Source: Entonaema liquescens (Eukaryota > Ascomycota > Sordariomycetes > Xylariales > Xylariaceae). From it: 64,000 nucleotides of DNA. The notes below the pieces were generated by a model. That model ran no database searches. It saw only the letters and a list, made by a program, of their open reading frames with translations, and was not told the DNA's origin. Positions within the stretch are counted from its first letter, which is position 1. Every line of letters starts with the position of its first letter. Shown piece by piece: positions 55,390 through 64,000 of this stretch. Location: assembly GCA_902805475.1 (NCBI GenBank), contig CADCSX010000008.1, forward strand, positions 992,001-1,056,000, read 5' to 3'. The position numbers and the translations under genes are program-made.

Positions 55390-58300
55390 TATGACTATGG
55401 GACGGACGTATCTAGCCCCATCTTTACAGCGCTGACGGTAGGAATCGATTCATCTAGCAAGATCGGATCCTACCGCGGCAACAACGCTCACCTGGCACGT
55501 CGGATTGGAACATCAACAGCTCCAGCCGACGGGAATTCTTATTGGTCGGTCATGTTCCATTGCAGCGCTATCTATGCGGACCGGAGGATTTACCTCCCCC
55601 TACGAGTACTCTATTACTATAAGGCGTGAAGACATGATGCGTGAACGTTATAGACCGGTCAGATGGCGAGCCGAGCACTTGGTGACGACTCCACGCGCAG
55701 AACGAGGTGGTACGTTTACATTAGGTACCACTCTGATGTATTGATATAATGTAGCCGGTATCGTCTCGCTAAGAGCAACCCCGGGTTTAAGGATACATCT
55801 CACCGGTCAATTGGGACGAAACGTTGTGCGAGGAAAGCAAGAAACTCGACAGATATCAGTTTGCTAGCAAACGTAGAATTACAAGCATGATATTTGCCTT
55901 TTATACCTAGAAAATAGAGATATCACCAATGATTACCTAGGTAGCTATCACGAACGTCTGAAATAGGTCTAGAGCCATTGCAAATACCGGAGGTAGAAGC
56001 ACGCGAGACAGGATGCAGATGGACCAATTGGAATTATCCCCTAGCTCGATAAAATTAGGTTTCGGTTATCCATCCCGGCGGTATCGAATCTCGAATCTGA
56101 TCGAGGTCAGATGTCACTTTAGCGCTGCGGGACTAGGTGTTTATTTGACATCCGAGTGTTTTGCACATTACATAGATCTGCAGAGCTAGAGGCGCATGTC
56201 GCACATGTATCCTTCTAGCCTCTTCTTGAATATATTTATATATAACGTTGCTAATACTAATGACTATGATATTATAACTATGTTAACGTTACTTAGTTAT
56301 CTGAGGCAACTGCTTAATCTATTTGAATCTCTTGGTGCCGCGGATATGGATACATGGCACAAAGCGATCCGGGGAAGAGCTTTAGTTCGGTTTGAACCCG
56401 CTTGTTATAACTCTTTTCGAGAAAGCTGGGGTCAGTATGTTTGAACAAGATATCGGATCATGCCGCGTTCCATGACTTCTTTAGCATCGATGAGGTAGGT
56501 ACTGTAGACAATTCAAGATGTAAAAATAGGTACGTGTTTATAAGTAACAAGATGTATTGTATACATTGCAGATAGCCCATGGAGTTGACAATTTATCTAA
56601 GCCCCCACGAGGCGTAAGTCTTGTATAACATGTGTAAGTGGGTGGTCATATCTGTTTGGTATAGATTTGTTCTACTCGTTCTTAATAATTTGGCACTCTT
56701 GTATCAATTCGGAATGAATAGGTAGGTTTAAAGTACCTAGTTATATAAATACTAGGTATATGTAAGACTTATCTAAGTTAGGTACTTAAGGTATAAGGGT
56801 ATCTCATTAAAGAGCCGCAGCTTCAATTATATTGATGCATGTGAGTGTACCTCTTACAAGTTAGTAATATACAGATGGCAATTGCCGTCAAGAACACCTT
56901 CAATTAGGTACGTAATAAGGTTGGGGCTTTTGATACTGGGTACATACCCGAATAGGAAATGGACTAACTCTTATTTTCGTATTTTATCGTTCGTGCTGTC
57001 ATAAGCTCATACCGTACCTGCCCCAGACATCAAAATAGCAAGTGCCGAAAACGTCTTATAAGCAAGCTTTCAAAAATCGATATGTGACCAGATGACGTAT
57101 CTTCTTTTTATACTGTGAAAAATTGTTAAGCGCAAAAGCTAAAGTATACTAGGTACATGCTTGACATTACATGATATACTAGTAGCCTTTTAGCCCCACG
57201 TTTCCCGAGACCAACTTCACGTTTTCTTGCTGCGAGCCCCCTTCTGCCCCTCCCTTCAGCCCCTCCATAAAGTCGATTGGACGTACGTAGTAGATGATAC
57301 ATGATACGCATCTTCTGCAGGACCCTTCAATGCTCCCGTCCCCCCCGATTAGCGCGTTCTGTAGTACATAGTACGTATAGTACATATAAGTACGTATATA
57401 CATCGATGTATGTATATGTGCACCAGTAGTCCGCTATAATCCCTGTTCAAGAGGAAAGGGAAAGTGAAGGATCTAACTGGAAGTCAGCACCATTTGGGTC
57501 AAGCAGCCAATCAAAACTTGCTCGTTTTGGGCTACCCCCACAGACAACACCACAGTCACCATCCCAATCATCTTTCACTTTTGCTAATACCTTTTGACCC
57601 TTTCCTAAGAAGCAGACCAGAAACATTTTGTGGTCTCTGCTATGGTTTTTGAACTGACTATTTCCTAATGGTGGAACCTTAGGTATGCTTCACTGGGAGA
57701 TGGTTTGGTCATTTATTGGTTTGGCTACGAAATAAACCGAACCTGTTTTTAAAAAAAGGCTATGAAGAGAAAAGGTACAAACATCTCTAACAAGTTACAA
57801 TACAGTTCACATACAATTTCCCGGTATTATATAGAAACCAACTTTAAACCGCCACCATCAACAACAACCACCCAACTTTGAGAAGAAGCCTTTCCCGGAT
57901 TCCAGACTTATTATAAACGCCTGATTATCCTTGGAAAACACTGGCATCTAAAAAACCTGGATCCCAGTCAGAATCCCCTTTCTTACCGCCATCTAGACTG
58001 CAGGACCGAGACTTTCCCCGGGGGTACGGACCTCTTGTAATTCGGTCTGTCCTGTCATCAGCCTCGACTCGAGCACAGTCTTACCTACTTGGGTACCTGC
58101 CTAACATTGTTGGCCGGGGGCGTTACATGTGGGAATCAGACGAGCAACAGTCTTTTCCCCTCTCCTCCCCTGGACAATCATTCTTCCTTATCGATCATAA
58201 CATCCCGAATTGTCTCTGTCCTTCCAGAACCCCTTCTCGAGAGTATTGGTCGCTACTTACACCGGATCGTCTCACCGTGGACCCTTCAACCACTTCCCGA

Positions 58301-58912
58301 TATTGACAACCCTTAACGGAACCCCGAGGCGCCGACTCTAAAGATCTACTGCTTAGTGACTGCCGTCATATTCCCAACCAGTATTACTCCGCCTCGATAT
58401 TCAACTCATACCAGTCATATTGGTTGTCGACCCTCTATCGGACATATCATTTTTCATTCGTTTGCCCTCACAGCTTTCTAAGACACCATCTGTTGTTAAC
58501 ATATCTTTTATACCATACCCTCCATCTTCATCTCGCGCGACTTGAGCCTTACTTTTCTCTGTTCAGTTTAAGGTTTCTGTGAGACCTTAGGCGTTGTTCG
58601 CTCCAGCTCATCTCGATTTTGTCGAAGCCTCAAGTTCCACGACGCCAGCCACTTCCACCTCATGCCACGGTGGTTACTCTGTCTTTCCAAGTACAACTTA
58701 GAAGAACCGCTACCCGCTGCACGGCAACCTTGATGAGAAGAGTCCCTATGCGCCTCGCTTCCGACCATTACGTTAGACATTAATCTCTAAAGTAAAGGTT
58801 GGGACGAGCTATCTCTGGGGATCGACGATAATTCTTACATGGTCTATAACGTTCCTTCTCTAGCATATTCTAGAGTCTGTCGCGCCGGTACTCCCGCGCG
58901 GCGTCACGGAAG
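55390..58912. other. Long intergenic region and leader of the copper-fist gene
   Basis: No gene is recognised. The part at 55.9-57.4 kb is AT-rich with TAGGTA half-sites. From about 57.8 to 58.9 kb the plus strand is C/T-rich and looks like a long promoter/leader; small frames there (58089-58316) have no family content. A reverse frame at 58568-58780 is also unconvincing. Confidence 0.5.
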
Positions 58913-60601
58913 ATGCCTATCATCAATGGACAAAAGATGGCCTGGTGAGTCAAATATTGTGTTCTGCTGTTTGCTTTTGCGCGGTGTCCTATAAAGAGTC
59001 TCGGAAGGCTGCATGTTGTCGCGCTAAGTTTAGGGCGCCTCTCCTAGCAAATTGTCTCCATTTAATACTAGGAGTTTGTGTAACAAATGACTCCCGCAGT
59101 ATCTTGAAGAGGCGACTATAGTCTTGGCTGTCTTCACCCGCTGACTATATCTCATCTATTTAGCGAGCCATGTATACGAGGACATCGATCTACTAAATGC
59201 GCGCATTTGGGGGATCGCATGTTGCTACCTGTGCGAAAGCCGGGTCGACCGCTGAGCACTTGTCCCCACCCGCCGGGCAAGTCGTGCCAATGTCGGAATG
59301 TAACGGCCGCGCTCCCTAAAGGAGGCTCATGTCGATGCGGTGGTAGTCCGCCTAATAAGACTAACGGTACACCAGCCATTGTCAAAGCCGAGCCGCCAGA
59401 CAACCAGCCGCTGTCGCCTGCGAAACAAGCATCATTTCGAATACAGAAATCGATAACGAAGCCGAACCGAAAACAATCTGCTGATGCTTCCGCTTCCGCT
59501 CTACAGCGCATGAATGCCAACAGTTTGAACTTGATTGGTGCTGGTAGTATCTTACCGACATCTCCCGGAAATGCCATCGCTTCTTCCTCTGATTACACAA
59601 ATTACATTCCGTCTTTACAAAATGGGAATCACCAATATCCCCCCTATCCGCAGATAGCTTCTCGTCTAGACAGGCCGCTAGACTCCCCTCTCCTTGCCTT
59701 AAACAACGGCTTGTCGAACATATCCTCAGCACAACCTTCCAGAAACGGAATCCCGGACCGTTCGAACAACTCAACGGTTAGCTCTGAGACGATGGCATCT
59801 GGCGCATCTGGCTCGCCATACCACACGCCAACTTCGAGCACTGGTGACTCCTCTCAAGAGCCGTCCTTAGAAAAGCCTGGGAGCTGTTGTTCTCAGAGGG
59901 TACAACAATCCCCACAAGTACAAACTCACATACAATTCCAGGGCCAAGTCCAAACTGGACCTCAACAGTCGTCGAGTTTGATGGGCTACATACCTCAGAT
60001 CCCCAATGGCAATGGCTCTATGACAGCGCAATTCCCACCGCAACTGTCAGGTGAACAAGTATATCCGATGAATCACTTCCACCAGCAAGCGTTATATTCG
60101 GAGCAGGCTCCCTTTGGGACGTACCACTTTCCACTACAGCAGTCGCAATGGGAGCAATTAGTAGCAAACCTTTTGCCTCAGATTGAACCAAACGGGGGCG
60201 CTCCGGGTTCCTATACAAGTCACGTATGCAATTGCGGCCCTGAATGTGACTGTCTTGGGTGCCCTGCCCATCCGTATAATCAAGCGACGTGTCAGTATAT
60301 TCGCGATATCATGGCTTTCCAAGAAGAGCCTGTGAACGGGAAGGTTGATACGAGCAATTCAATACCGGACCCGCCAATGGCGGTAGGCGAGGCATCACCA
60401 CCGCCGACGCATAGTCCAGCCGACACGGAGTCACCAGGCGCAAACGATCTAAATCTGTCGCCTAGTGAATTTCTTTTCGTCGATTACGGTCATGGGATGT
60501 GCGGATGCGGCGACGACTGCGCATGTGTTAATTGTATGATTCACCGGGATCCTCTAGACGCAAAGATGCATGCAGGGTCCCAGGACAAGACTCTGAACTG
60601 A
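58913..60601 (+). CDS. Copper-fist transcription factor (GRISEA/Mac1/Cuf1-like)
   Basis: Two exons, 58913-58944 and 59164-60601, with a 219 bp intron (GTGAGT...TTTAG) splitting the first zinc Cys codon, give 489 residues. The N-terminal copper fist is complete: MPIINGQKMACEPCIRGHRS supplies C11 and C14, then C23 and H25, followed by RKPGRP, the minor-groove GRP motif, and STCPHPPGKSCQC with the copper-binding cysteines. The middle is a Ser/Gln/Pro-rich activation-type region. Two C-terminal cysteine clusters, CNCGPECDCLGCPAH and CGCGDDCACVNCMIH, resemble the copper-sensing repeats of Mac1/Cuf1-type activators that switch on copper-uptake genes when copper is scarce. A detoxification role (Ace1-like) is less likely with this tail. 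Targets are unknown. The start is fixed by the invariant MPIINGQKMACEPC. Confidence 0.94.
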
Positions 60602-61948
60602 AGGAGAAGGGCAACGTGGTTATTTATCTAGCGCGTGATTTGGCGACCGACTACGCGACGGCTTTATCAGAAGCAACAATGCTGTAGACCAACTAATATC
60701 CTCGAGGATTGCGGATGAGACCCACGAGAACAGAACTTTCGGACGTATATAGCTAGGAAGCAAAGGACGTATATATTTAAGGAAACAGGGAGGAAACATG
60801 AAAAAACTTATGAGAGAACGATATTACCAGGAAGAGATTATAGTGGTTGTTGACGAGCTATTAGCAGCAACAAATGTCGACTATACGGACTCTGCGACGG
60901 TGTGCTCAACTTGGAATTTGAAGATTTAAGCGATGGATACCCCTCGATGAATCGGCGGACGTTGGTCTGTTGGCATACCCCCACCTAGTGGGGGGATCCT
61001 ATCGTCGGCAAGCTCCAATCGGCTACCCTGGCGTCTTCCGGGGGCTTTGATTGAGGGTCGGCGAATAGAATCCAGACCCAGACTGTCTATGTCCTACGCT
61101 GGTTCTGTGCGAGTCGGCGTTCAACCGGCTCGCCTGACGCTTACCGGGAAGTTTTATAGGAGCTGGTGAGACGTGACGAGTAAGACTCGGCGCAGATTTA
61201 CCTACAGGGTTGGTGGTGTGACACATGTTCGATACGGATTGATAGTAACGGCCATATACATATGGATCGGAGCTAGGCCGATTTACTTGTGGATTTACCG
61301 AGTCTTTACTTCGGTTAGGTATCTCGAGATACAATGCTCCTCCACTACATAGCGTAGCGACACAGTTTCGTACAATATAATTGCTGTACTTTTGTATCAG
61401 ATGTCTGTGGACCGTGGCATTGCAACGAATCGGAACTATAAAGTAGGTACCTATGTCTTAAGCTATCTGAAAATTGGGGACGTGAGTATTTTATTGACTT
61501 GAACTAGCTTAGATAGGTACGCATACTTGTTTTGGAAATTGTAGCGCCATCTTGAAAGGGGGTTCAATGATTAAAGGCAAGATAGGTAAGTTTAGCATGA
61601 GGAGATAATCGCATAGCGTGGATATGTTTATCAAGAAATGGCTCTTAATGGGGATTTTTACTTTTGGCTTACATAAGTGCTATATATGCATGACCCACTG
61701 CATAGCACATGGAACCTTATGCCCGACGGGTTACGGGTGATACCTTAGCAGCTTTTAGCCAGTCAATCCCCCGGCTTACTACGAATATTAGCCTGTAAGC
61801 TTCTCCCTGTACAACACACAACGTACAACGTACAATGTCCTCTAGAAACAAGCAGAAGCACCAAGGGTCCTTCTCCTGCTGCTTCGGATACACTTGAATC
61901 CTACGCGATCACTCAATTTAATCCCGCGCGGCTGCTATCGTTGCATTA
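60602..61948. other. Intergenic region, no gene seen
   Basis: The 3' side of the copper-fist gene and the promoter of the next gene. A 103-codon reverse frame at 61023-61334 is unconvincing. The palindrome TAGGTACCTA occurs at 61444-61453. Confidence 0.55.
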
Positions 61949-63231
61949 ATGGCGGATGCTAGCGGGTACCGAGACCGCGGACTGGGGGACAGTCAACGTC
62001 ATTCGAATCATAAGCGAACGCGTGGGGAAACGCGCGGGGAAGGCGAAGACGAGTTAGATGGCGCGAAACGTGTTAAGCGGAGATACGACGATTATGAGAG
62101 GGGAACCGGAAGTAGACATGAGTACCGATATGACGACTCTCGACGTTCTAGGCCATCTGATTCTGCATCGCGAGGGAATAACTCTTCGCTGAGAGAAGGG
62201 AGAGAGGAATATTATGCGAACTCTATCCCTTTACGGCGCTCACCTTCGGCGTCGTCAACGCGACATCGGGATCCGCCAGATCATCATCGTCACCGTAGAC
62301 ATCGCCGCTCTTCCACCCCATCTGCTCGCACTCCAAGCGAACTCCCGCTGGGCGCGAGACCCCTAGTTCGCTCCGATCTCGAAACGTTTAGACCTTTGTT
62401 TGCGCAATACCTCGAGGTGCAGAAGAGCAAGGATATTGCGGCGTTGGACGAGAGGGAGGTTAAGGGCCGTTGGAAGAGCTTCGTCGGAAAGTGGAATCGC
62501 GGAGAGCTAGCTGAGGGCTGGTATAGCGCCGAAACGCTTTCAGGGGCGAGAAAATCTGGTATTGGCGCACAGCCCGTAAGCGAAGATAGGAATATATCGG
62601 CGGCGTCTCCGTCCTCGCAGCCAAGCCGCGAGAGGTCCGGTAGTAGGGGTGATAGTTCAGCACCCCCAGAAACGAGAGTGAAGACGACGACGACGACGAC
62701 GATGAGTACGGACCGACTCTTCCCGGGTCTGCGTCTGCACGCGACGACCCCCGTTCCGCGAGGCACGGCCCCGGCATCCCGAGTCGGCAGGACCTCGACC
62801 TGCGGCGGGAAACCGCCGAGGAGGAGCGTACCCAGCGCATCTCCGACCTGCGCCTCGAGCGCAAGGCTGACCGGGTCGAGCAGCGCGCGCGTCTGGAGGA
62901 ACTGGTGCCGCGCGCGGAGCCCGGGACGCGGGAGCGGCGGCTCGAGAAGAAGCGCGAGGTCAATGAGAAGATGCGTGGGTTTAGGGACAAGTCGCCCGGC
63001 GGTGAGGTCGGGGAGACGGAGCTCATGGGAGGCGGGGACTCGGTGGCCGAGTATAAGCGGCTGAAGGCGGTGGCGGAGAGGCGGAAGACGGAACGGGAGG
63101 TGAGGAGGGAGGAGGAGGCGAGGATTAGGGCGGCGGAGAGAGAGGATAGGGTTAGGGAGTATAGGAGGAGGGAGGAGGATACGATGCTGGTGTTGAAGAA
63201 GATTGCTAGGGAGAGGTTTGGGCCAGGGTAG
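61949..63231 (+). CDS. Conserved basic, RS-like coiled-coil nuclear protein, one frame break
   Basis: The first 130 residues are Arg/Ser/Asp/His-rich (RS-like), then comes a helical block (RPLVRSDLETFRPLFAQYLE ... GRWKSFVGKWNRGELAEGWY). The frame breaks at the CCCCC run 62663-62667: one extra C gives RNESEDDDDDDDEYGPTLPG, then IPSRQDLDLRRETAEEERTQ, KADRVEQRARLEELVPRAEP, GTRERRLEKKREVNEKMRGF, YKRLKAVAERRKTEREVRRE and a long charged coiled coil ending KKIARERFGPG. The corrected product is 427 residues. The uncorrected frame after the run is Pro/Arg/Ser-rich with no family sense. I recognise the EYGPxLP and LVPRAEPG pattern as widespread in fungal hypothetical proteins but can give no function; nuclear or RNA-linked by composition only. 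Confidence 0.8.
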
Positions 63232-63780
63232 AGATGAGCTGACTAGCTGAGGACTTAGGAGATAGCTAAGTGGTATTCCCTTGACGTTGGGAAGCGTACT
63301 CTGGAAAGGAGCTTCAAAAGCACCACAAAGGATTTTTAGAAACAGGCTATAGTCACATGGCACGAGAGAATGGGCCGTGTCATAAGAGGACTCCGTATGA
63401 ATAACATGCCTTAAGTGTATAAGGCGAATAATGTCTGTTAAGTGGGTGGCTTACACCACTACCTACAACATGAGACACCAGAGGTATCTATAGCGTACCT
63501 AGGCGTCAAAGAGCTATTATGAGCAAAATAATATTACCTCAACTAATTATAGGGATTCCTAACCGTTCCTAATATACGGATCCGTACCAACTCGGCAAAT
63601 CGCAAATTGGTGTAGTTTTCAGTACCTAATCCAGACCCCCAGCCAAGACGGATGGCTGCGGGTTCCACAATGTGGATACACCCACCAATCACTGATGCAG
63701 TGCATCCACATTCTGCTTTGGTGCTCCCCGAAACTACCGTGCTATATAATGGCGCATAGTAAGCCTATTTAATATCCAAT
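63232..63780. other. Intergenic region, no gene seen
   Basis: The 3' side of the coiled-coil gene up to the tRNA. Nothing further was recognised. Confidence 0.6.
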
Positions 63781-63862
63781 GGCGTGGTGGCAGAGTGGTC
63801 TAATGCGCAAGACTAGAAATCTTGTTCCTTCGGGAGCGTCTGTTCGAATCAGGCCCACGTCG
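63781..63862 (+). tRNA. tRNA-Ser (anticodon AGA)
   Basis: 82 nt with a seven-pair acceptor stem (GGCGTGG with CCACGTC, one G-T pair), the A-box TGGCAGAGTGG, an anticodon arm AAGACTAGAAATCTT with AGA in the loop, a long serine-type variable arm (GTTCCTTCGGGAGC region), a T arm TTCGAAT and discriminator G. No intron. The T stem contains a T-G wobble. Genomic CCA is absent, as expected in eukaryotes. Confidence 0.95.
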
Positions 63863-63865
63863 AAC

Positions 63866-63870
63866 TTTTT
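63866..63870 (+). terminator. Pol III terminator of tRNA-Ser
   Basis: A T5 run begins four bases after the tRNA 3' end; a second T5 follows shortly after. Confidence 0.8.
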
Positions 63871-64000
63871 GTACTTTTTGTGATTTTTGCGGTTTGCGCA
63901 GAAAGTACTTATCTCGTTCCTCTCTATCTTATTCGCATATTATATTTCATGGAGTCGCATGGCGATGTTTACTATCGGTGTATGTCAATCTTCACCCCTG

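Noticed and set aside
61023..61334. 103-codon minus-strand frame downstream of the copper-fist gene
   Set aside because: Ser/Pro/Arg-rich with no family signal or splice context.
62290..63363. 357-codon minus-strand frame at the right end
   Set aside because: Leu/Pro-rich antisense of the charged coiled coil; the plus strand becomes a coherent protein once one base is restored.
1..64000. CRISPR arrays, bacterial operons or ribosome binding sites
   Set aside because: The sequence is eukaryotic with spliced genes; no spaced direct repeats of that kind were seen.

Overview
This is nuclear DNA of a filamentous ascomycete (Pezizomycotina, most likely a Sordariomycete). The evidence is short 50-110 bp introns with GTAAGT/GTATGT-type donors and CTAAC-type branch sites, a copper-fist regulator, a GPI-anchored GH72 wall enzyme, an NRPS-like ATRR reductase, a fungal cellobionic-acid phosphorylase, a bZIP-ankyrin protein, and gene spacing of about one gene per 3 kb. 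The order assignment is inference; I see no marker that fixes it. I find 20 supported genes (19 protein-coding, one tRNA), one TIR element and one doubtful coding fragment.

Layout. 1-20 kb: splicing factor Saf4-like (+), E2 enzyme UBC8 (-), a small secreted Cys protein (-), GH94 phosphorylase (-), bZIP-ankyrin regulator (-), GH72 glucanosyltransferase (-), GFA-domain protein (-). 21-29 kb is an accessory-looking block: F-box (+), N-terminal-domain/ankyrin protein (-), F-box (+). 29-42 kb: HODM-like (DUF3445) membrane protein (+), mitochondrial ETF-ubiquinone oxidoreductase (-), low-complexity secreted protein (+), A-T-R1-R2 carboxylate reductase (-). 42-49 kb is gene-poor and holds a 786 bp TIR element whose core is about 97% A+T. 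49-64 kb: TATA-binding protein (+), FAD amine oxidase-like (-), U2-snRNP SR140-like (+), copper-fist regulator (+), conserved basic coiled-coil protein (+), tRNA-Ser(AGA) (+).

Most genes are independent housekeeping or wall/nutrient genes. Three encode splicing or transcription machinery. HODM-like, ETF-QO, the ATRR (glycine betaine reductase type) and the FAD amine oxidase all touch N-methylated amine chemistry, but their spacing does not prove a cluster.

Two results stand out. UBC8 can only be read with an 8-nt exon and a single-nucleotide exon, so that one Met codon is split across three exons. Secondly, several otherwise intact genes carry one-base frame breaks, almost all explained by one base missing from a short homopolymer; in ETF-QO three such losses together restore exactly 631 codons. 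This looks like uncorrected consensus error rather than pseudogenes.
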